Counted from the first letter of the stretch, positions 44,853 through 59,260 are shown. The stretch is DNA of 64,000 nucleotides from Boudabousia liubingyangii (GCF_001907245.1 NZ_MQSU01000001.1:84224-148223), one strand, 5' to 3'. The notes: generated by a model not told the origin, from the letters alone. Program-made: numbers and translations.

Positions 44853-47420
44853 TTACTTGACGGCCTGAACGCGTAGGGAGCGCTCAACAGCGTCTAGGCG
44901 TTCTGAGATGAGGCGGATCAGAGCAGCAGAGGTGTCAGCCTCAGTGTTCTTCACCAACCAGGCCTTAGCGGCTAGCTGCGGTGCTTCGAGACCGTCCTTC
45001 TGGCCGGCTAGCGGTGCCGGGAACAGTAGTAGGGCGATGGTTTCTGCGGTGTGGTGGGTGTTGGATTCCCACATGTTCTTCACGTCCTGGAAGAAGGAAA
45101 CCACGATGCCGCTGTACAGTTCGGGCTGTAGGGCAGCCTGTGCCCAGAGGCCGCGCATCATGTTGATGCGGGTATCGTTCGGCAGTGACTGGTCGTGCAT
45201 GCAGGCCTCGTAGGTGGCCTTCTTGACTTCCGCGGTGGGGACCTGGGCGCGAGCGCCAGCAGCGCGCTGCTTACCGGTTAGGGTCGGGTCTTCCTTTTCC
45301 ATGTCGCGGATTTCAGCTTCACCGTAGACACCGGCAGCGACTAGCTTCTGGACTAGGGCCCACTGGATTTCGACGTTGACGTCGAATTCGGGTAGGACTA
45401 CTTCACCAGCGTGTAGGGCCTTAACCCAAGCTAGCTGCTCTTCGTTGGTGGCGTAAGAGATAGCCATCTTGGCGGTCTGTAGCTGGGCGTCAGAGCCGGG
45501 CTTAGCGTTTTCAGCTAGGGCACGGAGCGCGTCAGCGGCTTCCACGAATAGTTCGCGGCGGTCGGCCGGAGCAACGAAGGTGGATAGCGTGTGGGCTAGG
45601 TTGCGTAGCTGCAGGGTCATGACCATGGAGTTGTCTTCCACGGTTAGTTCGCGTAGCACTAGGCGGGCGAAGAAAGCCGGGGATAGTTCAGCGTCACGGG
45701 TCATGTCCCAAGCGGAGGCCATGATGATGGAGCGGGTCAACGGGTCGGTGAACTTGTCGATGCTCTTCTGGGCGTTTTCTAGCGAGTATTCGTCTAGACG
45801 TAGCTTGGTGTAGGTGAGGTCGCCGTCGTTGAGCAGTAGCACGTCGGGGCGGGCCTGGCCGACTAGTCCGGGGACCTCGGTGAGGTCGCCGGTGACGTCT
45901 AGTTCAATGTGGAAGACGCGTTCCATTTCGGTGCCGGCAGCGTTTAGGCTGTAACCACCGACGGCCATGCGGTGCGGACGTAGGGAGGCACCAGCGTTGA
46001 AGGATTCCTGGCGGATCTTAACGGAGGTGTAGTTACCGTTGCCGTCTACCTCAACCTCGGGGCGCATGAGGTTTACGCCGGCTTCCTCTAGCCAGACCTT
46101 GGCCCAAGTGGACAGGTCACGGCCGGAGGCAGCTTCGAGTTCGTTTAGTAGGTCGTCGACGACGGTGTTGCTCCAAGAGTGCTTCTTGAAGTAGGCGCGT
46201 AGGCCTTCGGTGAAGGCTTCACGGCCCACGTAGGAGGCTAGCTGGCGTAGGACCGCAGCACCCTTAGCGTAGGTGATGCCGTCGAAGTTGACCTCTACGT
46301 CCTGTAGGTCGCGGATGGGGGCGACGATCGGGTGGGTGGACGGTAGCTGGTCCTGGTTCATACCCCAGTCCTTACGCATGGTGAAGCCGGTCCAAGAGTC
46401 GGTCCAACGGGTGGCTTCGGCTAAGGCTAGGTGGGACATGTATTCGGCGAAGGATTCGTTGAGCCAGAGGTCGTTCCACCACTTCATGGTGACTAGGTCA
46501 CCGAACCACATGTGGGCTAGTTCGTGCAGGATGGTGTTGGCACGGGATTCGACCTGGGCTTCCGAGGGGGTTGCGCGGAATAGCATTTCGTCGCGGAAGG
46601 TGACGCAGCCGGCGTTTTCCATAGCACCAGCGTTGTATTCGGGGACGAAGATCTGGTCGTACTTGCGGAAGGGGTAGGCACAACCGTATTCGTTTTCGAA
46701 GAATTCGAAACCGCGACGGGTGATGTCCATGATTTCTTCTGCGTCTAGGTACTTCTCTAGGGAGGGGCGGCAGTAGACGCCCAGCGGGATGACGCGACCG
46801 TCAGCGCTGGTTAGTTCACCGGTGCGGCCCACGTAGGGGCCGGCGACGATGGCGGTGATGTAGGTGGAGATCTTCTCTGATTCGCTGAATTCGAAGACTG
46901 CGGAGTCACCTTCGAAGCGGGGCTCCGGGGTGGGCGAGTTGGAGAAGACGGTCCAGTGCTTGGGGGTGCGCACGGTGAAGGTGTAGGTGGCCTTCAGGTT
47001 GGGCTGTTCGAAGGTGGTGTAGACGCGGCGTGCATCCGGGACCTCGAACTGGCTGTAGGTGTAGGCTTCGCCGTCGACGGGGTCAACGAAGCGGTGTAGG
47101 CCTTCACCGGTGTGCATGTAGAGGCAGTCAGCCTTGACGGTTAGGGTGTTTTCTTCCTGTAGGCCGCTGAGGGCGATGCGGGAATCGGAGAAGACCTTTT
47201 CCGGGGCTAGGGATTCACCGTTTAGGGTGATTTCGTGGATGTTGTCTGCAATCAGGTCCGCGAAGGTGGCGGAGTTCTTCTGGGCAGTGAACTTGATGGT
47301 GGTTTCGGATCCAAAGATTCGGTCACCCTTGGTGAGGTCTAGGTAGACTTCGTAGTTTTCGACCTGGATGAGGTCGGAGCGCGTCATTGCTTCTTCGCGA
47401 GTTAGATTAGTTCCCGGCAT
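44853..47420 (-). CDS. pepN: aminopeptidase N
   Basis: An M1 family zinc aminopeptidase of 855 residues, the actinobacterial type. GAMEN (about 262-266) recognises the peptide N terminus, and HELAH-x18-E (about 297-320; HELAH, then NESFAEY) binds zinc. No signal peptide, so it acts in the cytoplasm on peptides released by proteases. AAAGG precedes ATG 47420. Monocistronic between two hairpins. Confidence 0.95.
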   Translation of the reverse strand: MPGTNLTREEAMTRSDLIQVENYEVYLDLTKGDRIFGSETTIKFTAQKNSATFADLIADNIHEITLNGESLAPEKVFSDSRIALSGLQEENTLTVKADCLYMHTGEGLHRFVDPVDGEAYTYSQFEVPDARRVYTTFEQPNLKATYTFTVRTPKHWTVFSNSPTPEPRFEGDSAVFEFSESEKISTYITAIVAGPYVGRTGELTSADGRVIPLGVYCRPSLEKYLDAEEIMDITRRGFEFFENEYGCAYPFRKYDQIFVPEYNAGAMENAGCVTFRDEMLFRATPSEAQVESRANTILHELAHMWFGDLVTMKWWNDLWLNESFAEYMSHLALAEATRWTDSWTGFTMRKDWGMNQDQLPSTHPIVAPIRDLQDVEVNFDGITYAKGAAVLRQLASYVGREAFTEGLRAYFKKHSWSNTVVDDLLNELEAASGRDLSTWAKVWLEEAGVNLMRPEVEVDGNGNYTSVKIRQESFNAGASLRPHRMAVGGYSLNAAGTEMERVFHIELDVTGDLTEVPGLVGQARPDVLLLNDGDLTYTKLRLDEYSLENAQKSIDKFTDPLTRSIIMASAWDMTRDAELSPAFFARLVLRELTVEDNSMVMTLQLRNLAHTLSTFVAPADRRELFVEAADALRALAENAKPGSDAQLQTAKMAISYATNEEQLAWVKALHAGEVVLPEFDVNVEIQWALVQKLVAAGVYGEAEIRDMEKEDPTLTGKQRAAGARAQVPTAEVKKATYEACMHDQSLPNDTRINMMRGLWAQAALQPELYSGIVVSFFQDVKNMWESNTHHTAETIALLLFPAPLAGQKDGLEAPQLAAKAWLVKNTEADTSAALIRLISERLDAVERSLRVQAVK

Positions 47421-47612
47421 GAATAGCCTTTCACTCTAGTAGATAAATTCGGATACCGTCCTATTCTCCCACGCTCCCCTGCTTTTTTATATATGTTGAT
47501 AGCTTGATTTCGCGCTTGGCTAGTATTTCGTCACATTTTCCGAGGGGGCTGCCTTCCTTTCCGGACTTTCTACCCGTCCGCCCTTTTCAGCTAGTACTAG
47601 TGGGCAAATAGG

Positions 47613-47649
47613 GCTGAGCCCCAAGGAGTTTTATTCCTTGGGGCTCAGC
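47613..47649 (-). terminator. terminator of rpoB-rpoC
   Basis: A perfect 15-bp stem with a 7-base loop (arms 47613-47627 and 47635-47649), 25 bases after the rpoC stop. The downstream T-content on the minus strand is modest. The remaining gap up to pepN (47421-47612) is AT-rich; no convincing promoter was found. Confidence 0.8.
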
Positions 47650-47674
47650 TAGGTTGGCTTTTTAACGGCCTAGT

Positions 47675-51574
<3,900 letters not shown>

Positions 51575-51605
51575 GGGATACTCCTATATGTGACTTTAAA
51601 GCGGA

Positions 51606-54600
51606 TCAGATCTCGTCGACGGAGCCGGCGGCGCCACCGGGGCGAGCCCCGAGGTTGATGCCTAGCTCTTCGGTGGCACGCTGGCCATCCTCGTCTTCGT
51701 CTTTCAGGTCAATGGCGTTACCCTCGAAGTCAAGGGCCTGTACGTTCAAGCACAGGGAGCGCATTTCCTGGATGAGCACTCGGAATGATTCCGGAATGCC
51801 GGGCTCGGGGATGTCCTCGCCCTTCACAATCGCTTCGTAGACCTTCACACGACCGGTGATGTCGTCAGACTTAATGGTCAGAAGTTCCTGCAGTGCGTAT
51901 GCCGCACCGTATGCCTCAAGGGCCCAAACTTCCATTTCACCGAAACGCTGGCCACCGAACTGGGCTTTACCACCCAGAGGCTGCTGCGTAATCATGGAGT
52001 AAGGACCGGTGGAACGGGCGTGGATCTTGTCGTCAACCAAGTGGTGTAGCTTCAGCATGTACATGTAGCCGACGGAGATCGGGTACGGGTACGGTTCACC
52101 ACTGCGGCCGTCGAATAGGCGGGCCTTACCGTTCGGGGCGACCATACGTTCGCCGTCACGGTTCGGGCGGGTGTGAGCCAGCATGCCTAGTAGTTCGTCG
52201 TCGCGCACACCGTCGAAGACGGGGGTGGCAACGCGAGTACGCGGTTCGGCGGTGGCGGCCTCGGCCGGTAGGTTCTTGGTCCATTCCTTAGCCTGTTTCA
52301 TGGCTTCGGTGACGTCCCAACCCTGAGCGGCGATCCAGCCTAGGTGTAGTTCTAGGACCTGGCCGACGTTCATACGACCGGGAACACCTAGCGGGTTCAG
52401 GATGATATCCACCGGGGTACCGTCCTCTAGGAACGGCATGTCTTCGATGGGTAGCACCTTGGAGACAACACCCTTGTTACCGTGACGACCTGCCATCTTG
52501 TCACCGATGGTGATCTTACGACGCTGAGCGATGAACACGCGGACGCGCTGCTTAACGCCGGGGGCTAGGTCTTCACCGTCGGTGTGTTCCTGCACGCCAA
52601 TGACGATGCCGGATTCACCGTGGGGAACACGGAGGGAGGTGTCGCGAACTTCGCGGGCCTTTTCGCCGAAGATGGCGCGTAGTAGACGCTCTTCGGAGTT
52701 CAGTTCGGTTTCACCCTTCGGGGTGACCTTACCGACTAGGATGTCGCCAGCGTTGACTTCAGCACCGATGCGGATGATGCCGCGTTCGTCTAGGTGAGAC
52801 AGTGCTTCTTCAGAGACGTTCGGGATGTCGCGGGTGATTTCTTCGTCACCGAGCTTGGTTTCACGAGCGTCAATTTCGTGCTCTTCAATGTGGATTGAGG
52901 TGAGGACGTCTTCTTCTACGACACGACGGGATAGGATGATCGCGTCTTCGTAGTTCAGACCTTCCCACGGCATGAAGGCCACGAGCAGGTTCTTACCAAG
53001 GGCTAGTTCGCCGCCGTCGGTAGCGGGGCCATCAGCGATGACCTGTCCGACCTCGACGCGCTGACCGGCATCGACCACGACGTGGTGGTTGGTGCAGTTG
53101 CCCTGGTTCGAGCGCTGGAACTTTTCCATGTAGTAGTAGTTGCGTTCGCCCTCGTCGGTCATTACGACGACGTAGTCGGCGCAGACTTCCTGAACGACAC
53201 CAGCGTTCTGGGCGACGATGACGTCACCGGCGTCCACGGCGGCACGGCGTTCCATGCCGGTACCCACTAGCGGGGCTTCGGGGACTAGCAACGGCACGGC
53301 CTGACGCTGCATGTTGGCGCCCATGAGCGCGCGGTTAGCGTCGTCGTGTTCGAGGAAGGGGATCATGGCGGTTGCGACGGACACCATCTGGCGGGCCGAA
53401 ACGTCCATGTAGTCTACGTCTTCTGCTGGGAAGAGCGCGGGGTCAGAGCCGGCTAGACGGCACAGTACCTGGTCTTCGACGAAGCGTCCGTCTGCGTCGA
53501 GGGCGGCGGAAGCCTGAGCGATGACCTTGCGGTCTTCCTGGGTGGCGGTTAGGTAGTGCACTTCGTCGGTTACCTGGCCGTCGCGGACCACCCGGTAGGG
53601 GGTCTCAACGAAGCCGAAGGGGTTAATGCGAGCGAAGGTTGCCAGTGAACCGATTAGACCAATGTTCGGGCCTTCAGGGGTTTCAATGGGGCACATACGA
53701 CCGTAGTGGGTCGGGTGGACGTCTCGGACTTCCATGCCGGCGCGGTCACGGGATAGACCGCCGGGGCCCAGGGCGGACAGACGACGCTTGTGGGTTAGAC
53801 CGGCAAGCGGGTTGTTCTGGTCCATGAACTGGGATAGCTGGGAGGTGCCGAAGAATTCCTTGATGGAGGCGACGACCGGGCGAATGTTGATCAAGGACTG
53901 CGGGGTGATAGCGTCCGCATCCTGGGTGGTCATACGTTCGCGGACGACGCGTTCCATGCGGGCTAGGCCGGTGCGGACCTGACCCTGGATTAGTTCACCA
54001 ACGGCGCGGATACGACGGTTACCGAAGTGGTCGATATCGTCGGATTCAACGCGAACAGCGGACTTTTCGCCGTCGTTTTCAACCTCTAGTTCGACGTCGC
54101 CCTTGTGTAGGGACAGCATGTAGCGCAGGGCGGTGACGATGTCTTCAAGGGTGAGCACGGACTGGTGCAGGTCTTCCTGCAGGCCTAGCTTGCTGTTGAT
54201 CTTGAAGCGACCCACCTTGGCTAGGTCGTAGCGCTTGGGGTTGAAGTAGAAGTTGTTTAGTAGGCTACGGCCGGCTTCGACGGAAGCGGGTTCACCGGGG
54301 CGTAGCTTCTTGTACATATCCACGATGGCTTCGTCGGTGGTGTTGACGGAGTCGTTGTCTAGGCCGGCTAGCAGGATCGGGTAGTCGGCGAACTGTTCGC
54401 GGATTTCGGTTTCGCTCATGCCTAGGGCACGGAGGAAGTGGGTAACCGGCTGCTTACGCTTGCGGTCTACGCGGACGGTGACGGCGTCGCGACGGTCGAT
54501 TTCTAGTTCCAACCAGGCACCGCGTGAGGGGATGACCTTGGTGGAGAAGATTTCTTTGTCGGAGGTCCGGTCGGCGCCACGTTCAAAGTAGACACCGGGG

Positions 54601-55094
54601 GAACGGACTAGCTGGGAAACGACGACACGTTCGGTACCGTTGATGATGAAGGTACCGCGTTCGGTCATGAGCGGGAAGTCGCCCATGAAGACCGTCTGTG
54701 ATTTGATTTCGTCGGTTTCGTAGTTGTTGAACTCAGCGGTGACGTATAGGGGTGCTGAGTAGGTCTTGTCCTTTAGGCGACATTCATCCGGGGTGAACTT
54801 GGGGTCTTCCAGGGTGAAGTCCGAGAAGGACAGGGACATGGTTTGGGCGAAGTCTTCGATCGGAGAGATTTCGTCGAAGATTTCCTGTAGGCCGGAAATG
54901 TCCGGTACGGATCCAGCGGCACCGGAGGCCTTAGCCTGTGCGACCCGGTTTTGCCAATTTTCTAGGCCGAGCAACCATTCGAAGCTCTGGATCTGCAGGT
55001 CCAGTAGGTTCGGGGCTTCGAGGGGTTCACGAAGCTTAGCGAATGAGAGGCGGCCGGAGGGCTGAATTGCGGCAGAGTTACTCTGGGCAGTCAA
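51606..55094 (-). CDS. rpoB: DNA-directed RNA polymerase subunit beta
   Basis: The 1162-residue beta subunit. The rifampicin region ([29 protein letters not shown], roughly 410-440) is wild type at the common resistance positions. [10 protein letters not shown] and the C-terminal [26 protein letters not shown] are conserved. The frame is open to 55133, but TTG 55094 has AAGGA 6 bases upstream and matches the usual actinobacterial start, also TTG in Mycobacterium. Confidence 0.97.
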   Translation of the reverse strand: MTAQSNSAAIQPSGRLSFAKLREPLEAPNLLDLQIQSFEWLLGLENWQNRVAQAKASGAAGSVPDISGLQEIFDEISPIEDFAQTMSLSFSDFTLEDPKFTPDECRLKDKTYSAPLYVTAEFNNYETDEIKSQTVFMGDFPLMTERGTFIINGTERVVVSQLVRSPGVYFERGADRTSDKEIFSTKVIPSRGAWLELEIDRRDAVTVRVDRKRKQPVTHFLRALGMSETEIREQFADYPILLAGLDNDSVNTTDEAIVDMYKKLRPGEPASVEAGRSLLNNFYFNPKRYDLAKVGRFKINSKLGLQEDLHQSVLTLEDIVTALRYMLSLHKGDVELEVENDGEKSAVRVESDDIDHFGNRRIRAVGELIQGQVRTGLARMERVVRERMTTQDADAITPQSLINIRPVVASIKEFFGTSQLSQFMDQNNPLAGLTHKRRLSALGPGGLSRDRAGMEVRDVHPTHYGRMCPIETPEGPNIGLIGSLATFARINPFGFVETPYRVVRDGQVTDEVHYLTATQEDRKVIAQASAALDADGRFVEDQVLCRLAGSDPALFPAEDVDYMDVSARQMVSVATAMIPFLEHDDANRALMGANMQRQAVPLLVPEAPLVGTGMERRAAVDAGDVIVAQNAGVVQEVCADYVVVMTDEGERNYYYMEKFQRSNQGNCTNHHVVVDAGQRVEVGQVIADGPATDGGELALGKNLLVAFMPWEGLNYEDAIILSRRVVEEDVLTSIHIEEHEIDARETKLGDEEITRDIPNVSEEALSHLDERGIIRIGAEVNAGDILVGKVTPKGETELNSEERLLRAIFGEKAREVRDTSLRVPHGESGIVIGVQEHTDGEDLAPGVKQRVRVFIAQRRKITIGDKMAGRHGNKGVVSKVLPIEDMPFLEDGTPVDIILNPLGVPGRMNVGQVLELHLGWIAAQGWDVTEAMKQAKEWTKNLPAEAATAEPRTRVATPVFDGVRDDELLGMLAHTRPNRDGERMVAPNGKARLFDGRSGEPYPYPISVGYMYMLKLHHLVDDKIHARSTGPYSMITQQPLGGKAQFGGQRFGEMEVWALEAYGAAYALQELLTIKSDDITGRVKVYEAIVKGEDIPEPGIPESFRVLIQEMRSLCLNVQALDFEGNAIDLKDEDEDGQRATEELGINLGARPGGAAGSVDEI

Positions 55095-55228
55095 AGGGTT
55101 TCCTTCCCTGCTAGCGGTGTTTTGCGCGCACACAAACGGTCCCTAACTGATGTTGTCCAACCAATACCCTGCGCTCTAATAGGCATCTGGATACAACTCA
55201 CCTCGGACTAACGCAAGTGCAACTCACT

Positions 55229-55257
55229 AGAGTACTAGATTTTGGGATTTTCCGCAA
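55229..55257 (-). promoter_or_regulatory. candidate rpoB promoter
   Basis: On the minus strand TTGCGG (55252-55257), a 17-base spacer and TACTCT (55229-55234). A second possibility, TTGCGT-17-TATCCA, lies closer to rpoB. The whole gap 55095-55436 holds no gene: it carries these leftward signals and the rightward iron-box promoter. Confidence 0.4.
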
Positions 55258-55377
55258 GGATATGGTATAAGGTCACTTTTTCTGACAGGTCACACTTCAA
55301 CTTTGACATTTCACCCGTTCCTGTAATAACAAAAGGGGAATGTTGCATAAATCTGGCCAACCGCCCAGAACCTCGTT

Positions 55378-55383
55378 TATTAT
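55378..55383 (+). promoter_or_regulatory. -10 element of the ABC pair at 55.4 kb
   Basis: TATTAT with a poor -35; predicted transcription start near 55390, inside the iron box. Confidence 0.5.
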
Positions 55384-55400
55384 AGGTTAGCCTGACCTAA
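55382..55400. promoter_or_regulatory. DtxR/IdeR-type iron box
   Basis: The 19-mer matches the DtxR/IdeR consensus (TTAGGTTAGGCTAACCTAA) at 16 of 19 positions, with dyad symmetry around 55391 (AGGTTAG/TGACCT arms). It overlaps the -10 element and predicted transcription start, the ideal place for an Fe(II)-dependent repressor. The regulated ATG is 37 bases downstream. Confidence 0.7.
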
Positions 55401-55436
55401 GAAATAACCTATTTTGGTCTCTAACGAGGAAGTGAC

Positions 55437-57242
55437 ATGCCCGCTAAAAAGCGCAAACTCCCAGAGGGAACGCCCCACGTTAAAACCCCCGAAGATCGCA
55501 GCGATAACCTTATCGCGATCCTACTTAGCGGCATCAGCGTCGTCTCTGCCGTCGGCGCCCTACGCGGCCTAGGCATCGCCCTAGACTACCTAGCCAACGG
55601 CGCCCCCACCCCGGGCAGCCTAATCGGGATCATCATCTTCCTCACCCTGTTTGCCGGCCTTACCGGGGGCGCACGCCTGACCACCTCGTACCGGTCCGCG
55701 ATCCGCGCCGAAAGCCGCGTCCGCACGCGCCTGCTAAAAGCCAGCCTCAGCCAGCCCGCTCAGGCCCAGGCCGAGGGCGAAAAGCGCTCTGGCGCAATCA
55801 TCAACATGATGACCGACGGGGCCGAACGCCTCATGCTCTACCGTCAAACCTTCATTCCCCAGGTCGTCGGCGCGGTCGCCACTCCCCTACTGATCATTGC
55901 CGTGATCGCCCTATGGGACTGGCTGAGCGCCCTGATCCTACTAGCCTGCATTCCCCTGATTCCACTATTGGTCCGCGGCTTCATGAAGGTCATGCGTAAG
56001 GTTTCTGCGAACTCCCGCAAGAACCGCAACCGCCTGGCCGCCGCCTACCTAGACGCTATCGAAGGCATGGACACCCTGCAGTTGCTGGTGGCCGCCCGCC
56101 GCGTCGGTAAAGACCTAGCCCAGCAGGGGGAAGAGAATCGCCGTTCGATCATGCGCCTCCTAGCAGGCAACCAGCTAGTTCTATTCGTGATCGACATTTC
56201 CTTCTCCCTCTTCATGGTGGCCGCAACTACCCTACTGGCCCTGTGGCGTTGGGAAACCGGGGCGATCACCCCGGGGATGGCCGCCTTCATGATCCTGGTT
56301 TCCATCCTGCTACTAGAGCCCATCGACCAGGTGGGTGCCTTCTTCTACGTGGGCATGGGCGGAATGGCCGCTCAGCGTGCCGCCCGCACCTACCTAGCCG
56401 AAAAGGAAGGCCTAGAAAGCGCAAGTACCAACCAGGGCGACGAGGCCGCTACCTCGCCCGAACCGGAAAAGCCGGCTGCCTCAGCAGAATCAGACAAGCC
56501 GGCACCCTCGCCCGAACCGGAAAAGCCGGCCACCCCGGCCCCCGAACTAGCTGGTACCGACTTGGCTACCCGGAACCTGACCTTCGCCTACCCGGACAAG
56601 CCCGACGTCTTCAGCGACGTCAAACTAGCGATCGAACCCGGACAGCGCATCGCCCTGGTCGGTCCCTCCGGCCAAGGCAAGTCCACGCTCCTGAACCTAC
56701 TGGCAGGCGAACTAGAAGCCAAAAAGGGACAGATCTTCATTGACGGACAGCCCGCCACCGCTCAGGAACTACGCCGCCACAGCGCGGTAGTGGCCCAAAG
56801 TACCTGGCTATTTGCCGGAACCGTGGCCGAAAACCTACGCCTAGTCGCCCCGGAAGCCAGCGAAGCGGAACTGTGGATCGCCCTCGAGCAGGCGCAGGTC
56901 GCCGCCGAAATCAAACGCCTCCCCAAGGGACTAGAAACCGTAGTGGGCGAACGCGGCTACGGACTTTCCGGCGGCCAAGCCCAGCGCATCTCACTGGCCC
57001 GAGCGCTACTTTCCGGCCGCCAAACCCTACTACTAGACGAACCCACCAGCGCGGTGGACCTAGATTCCGAAGCGCGAATCTCGGCCGCCCTAGCCCAGCT
57101 AGGTAAGGAACGGACCCTGCTGATGGTCACCCACCGGGCTGGCCTACTGCCCGACGCGGACGAAGTCTGGACCATGAAGTCCGGGCACCTAGCACGTTCC
57201 ACCACCTCGATGACCGCCACTGACCTGGAGGAAAGCAAATGA
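55437..57242 (+). CDS. iron-box-controlled ABC half-transporter, first subunit (CydD/YbtP/IrtA-like fold)
   Basis: A 601-residue exporter-fold half-transporter: membrane domain to about residue 320, then Walker A GPSGQGKST (about 409-417), signature LSGGQAQR (about 511-518), Walker B LLLDEPTSAVD and H-loop THR. Sequence alone resembles CydD-type subunits, but no cydAB genes are here and a DtxR-type box overlaps its promoter, which favours a role in iron or siderophore transport, as for IrtAB and YbtPQ that use this fold for import. No siderophore-interacting domain is present. A proline/glutamate repeat linker (EPEKPA) joins the domains. GAGGAAG precedes ATG 55437. Confidence 0.75.
   Translation: MPAKKRKLPEGTPHVKTPEDRSDNLIAILLSGISVVSAVGALRGLGIALDYLANGAPTPGSLIGIIIFLTLFAGLTGGARLTTSYRSAIRAESRVRTRLLKASLSQPAQAQAEGEKRSGAIINMMTDGAERLMLYRQTFIPQVVGAVATPLLIIAVIALWDWLSALILLACIPLIPLLVRGFMKVMRKVSANSRKNRNRLAAAYLDAIEGMDTLQLLVAARRVGKDLAQQGEENRRSIMRLLAGNQLVLFVIDISFSLFMVAATTLLALWRWETGAITPGMAAFMILVSILLLEPIDQVGAFFYVGMGGMAAQRAARTYLAEKEGLESASTNQGDEAATSPEPEKPAASAESDKPAPSPEPEKPATPAPELAGTDLATRNLTFAYPDKPDVFSDVKLAIEPGQRIALVGPSGQGKSTLLNLLAGELEAKKGQIFIDGQPATAQELRRHSAVVAQSTWLFAGTVAENLRLVAPEASEAELWIALEQAQVAAEIKRLPKGLETVVGERGYGLSGGQAQRISLARALLSGRQTLLLDEPTSAVDLDSEARISAALAQLGKERTLLMVTHRAGLLPDADEVWTMKSGHLARSTTSMTATDLEESK
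56452..56530. repeat. 25-bp direct repeats in the ABC linker
   Basis: Identical 25-mers at 56452-56476 and 56506-56530, with a degenerate copy between them, encode SPEPEKPA, SAESDKPA, SPEPEKPA in the linker between membrane and ATPase domains. Confidence 0.85.
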
Positions 57243-59083
57243 GCCAGTCAGAGTTCCCCACCCGTCACCGCGATCATTCGACCAGCCCCACACCCAAATC
57301 GGATTCAAAGGTTAAGGAAGCACAAGCAGTGGACGCAGCAGCTCCTAAGTACACACACCGCCAGTTGACCCGCTGGATGTTTAAGGTCACCCGCCCGGTC
57401 CTGGCTCCCCTATTGGCGTCCTCAGCCGCGCGTGTGGCCGACCAGATGCTGGGCGTGATCATGCTGGCCTACTGTGGTTGGCAGCTGGGCCTGCGCCTGA
57501 CCGGACTGCCCCACGCCAGCCTGGGGCGCGTCGTCTTAGTGCTGGGCGGCATTGCGCTGGTCAAGGCGTTCCTGCGTTACCTAGAGCAGTTCACTGGGCA
57601 CTTCGTGGCCTTTAAGGCCTTGGAGCTACTGCGTCGCGAAGCCTACGAGCACCTCTACCCGCAGGCTCCCGCCTTGACTCGTTCTGCTCGCGCCGGCGAC
57701 CTGCTGGTTCGCGTCACTCGCGATATTGACCGGATCGAGGTCTTCTTCGCGCACACCTTCGCCCCGGCAGTGTCTGCGGTGCTGGTGCCGATCCTGACTT
57801 CGCTGCTGGCCTGGTACTGGGGTGCGGGTATCCTGGCGCTATTAATCCTGGCTTGCTATGCGGCCTCGTTGGCTGTAATCCTGCTTTTGGACCTTGGGTC
57901 GGCTCGTCGTGCAGCTAACCAGACCCTGCAGGTACGTTCCGGCATTGTCACCCAGGTTTCCGACATTATTGGTGGCAACCGGGAAATCCGCGGCTATGAG
58001 CTACAGGATGACTTCTTTAAGAAACAGCAGCAGGCCGAGGTCGAACTAGCTAAGGTCACTGCCCCCACCCACCTAGTTTTGGGCTTGCGTCGCGGCGTTA
58101 CCTTTGGGGCGGTTATCGGCATGACCGTCCTGTTGACCCTAGTGGGCTTTAGCCAGGTTCGTGCCGGTCAGTTGACCCTACCGGTGGTGCTGGCGGTGGC
58201 GGCGGGTGCCTTCCGTGGTTGGGAGTCCGTGCGCGGGGTGGAGGACTTCTCTACCTTCCTCACGCAGTCTTTTGCTTCTGCCGCGCGCCTGCTGGAGTTG
58301 ACCAGCGGTAAGCCGGTTCCAGAGGGTGGCACCCGGCCTCTGCCCGAGGGGCAGCTTCAGTTCAGCGCCCAGGACGTTGATTTCTATTACGAGGACGCGA
58401 CCGGCCAGGCACACCAGGCCCTCAAGCAGGTCAGCATGGACGTGCCCGCCGGACAGTGGCATGCGCTGGTCGGCCCAACCGGTTGTGGTAAGTCCACGCT
58501 GGCTACCCTCTTTGCGCGTTACACGGATCCGCAAGCCGGCCAGCTACTGGTGGGTGGCCAGGACTTGCGCGAGACCCAGGTGGATGCCCTACGCAGCGCG
58601 GTCGTTTATGTTCCTCAGCGGGCTCACCTTTTCAATGACACGATTGCCGATAATCTGCGTCTGGCCGCCCCGGAGGCTTCCGAGCCTGAACTGTGGCGGG
58701 CGCTAGAGATCGCGCAGGTAGCTGAGGAAGTCCGTCAGATGCCCCAGGGCCTAGAGACGATGGTCGGTGAAAAGGGCACCGCGGTTTCGGGCGGTCAGCG
58801 TCAACGTTTAGCGATTGCCCGCGCAGTGTTGATGAACCCACGGGCGGTGATTTTGGATGAATCCACCGCGCACCTTAATGATGAGCTGGCCGCTCAGGTC
58901 CGACGTCAGCTTCGTGAGGCCCTGCCGCAGGCCACGATTCTGGAGATTACGCACCGGATTTCCCAGCTTGAGGGTGTTCAGACCGTGTGGGTGATGGATC
59001 AGGGACAGATTGTCCAGTCCGGTAAGCCCAGCGAGCTGGCCCAGCAACCTGGCGTCTTTGGTTCCCTGCTTAGCCGCGCGTAG
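57239..59083 (+). CDS. iron-box-controlled ABC half-transporter, second subunit (CydC/YbtQ/IrtB-like fold)
   Basis: A 614-residue partner of the preceding gene, translationally coupled by ATGA. After a hydrophilic N terminus of about 45 residues come six likely membrane helices, then Walker A GPTGCGKST (about 412-420), Q-loop VVYVPQR, signature VSGGQRQR, Walker B VILDESTAH (DEST in place of the usual DEPT) and H-loop THR. It should form a heterodimer with its neighbour; direction of transport cannot be decided from sequence. Confidence 0.77.
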   Translation: MSQSEFPTRHRDHSTSPTPKSDSKVKEAQAVDAAAPKYTHRQLTRWMFKVTRPVLAPLLASSAARVADQMLGVIMLAYCGWQLGLRLTGLPHASLGRVVLVLGGIALVKAFLRYLEQFTGHFVAFKALELLRREAYEHLYPQAPALTRSARAGDLLVRVTRDIDRIEVFFAHTFAPAVSAVLVPILTSLLAWYWGAGILALLILACYAASLAVILLLDLGSARRAANQTLQVRSGIVTQVSDIIGGNREIRGYELQDDFFKKQQQAEVELAKVTAPTHLVLGLRRGVTFGAVIGMTVLLTLVGFSQVRAGQLTLPVVLAVAAGAFRGWESVRGVEDFSTFLTQSFASAARLLELTSGKPVPEGGTRPLPEGQLQFSAQDVDFYYEDATGQAHQALKQVSMDVPAGQWHALVGPTGCGKSTLATLFARYTDPQAGQLLVGGQDLRETQVDALRSAVVYVPQRAHLFNDTIADNLRLAAPEASEPELWRALEIAQVAEEVRQMPQGLETMVGEKGTAVSGGQRQRLAIARAVLMNPRAVILDESTAHLNDELAAQVRRQLREALPQATILEITHRISQLEGVQTVWVMDQGQIVQSGKPSELAQQPGVFGSLLSRA

Positions 59084-59199
59084 TAGCGTATGCGGGTAAG
59101 CCGGGGATCTTCCCCCGTGGGGCTCAACCTAGCAAGCTAGGGGCTTGCCTCGGGATGAGCGTTCGCCCCGACGAGGTAGCTTCCCCGTGCCGCCCGCTT

Positions 59200-59250
59200 G
59201 GGCCCGCCTCAGGTTTGGGCCCACCTCAGGTTTGGGCCCACCTCAGGTTT
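59200..59250. repeat. three tandem 17-bp repeats
   Basis: Units at 59200-59216, 59217-59233 and 59234-59250; the last two are identical and the first differs by one base. They lie in the 284-base gap between the ABC pair and rplL, just before the terminator. The preceding part (59084-59199) holds overlapping small inverted repeats such as CCTAGC/GCTAGG and no gene. Confidence 0.9.
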
Positions 59251-59260
59251 TATCGCAAAT

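Noticed and set aside
53740-53870. Possible rifampicin-resistance changes in rpoB
   Set aside because: The D, H and S residues at the usual resistance positions are wild type.
55437-59083. Firm CydD and CydC gene names for the ABC pair
   Set aside because: No cydAB is adjacent and an iron box overlaps the promoter, so the names would assert a function the context does not support.
59200-59250. Tandem repeats considered as a CRISPR array
   Set aside because: The 17-bp units abut with no spacers, and no cas genes are present.
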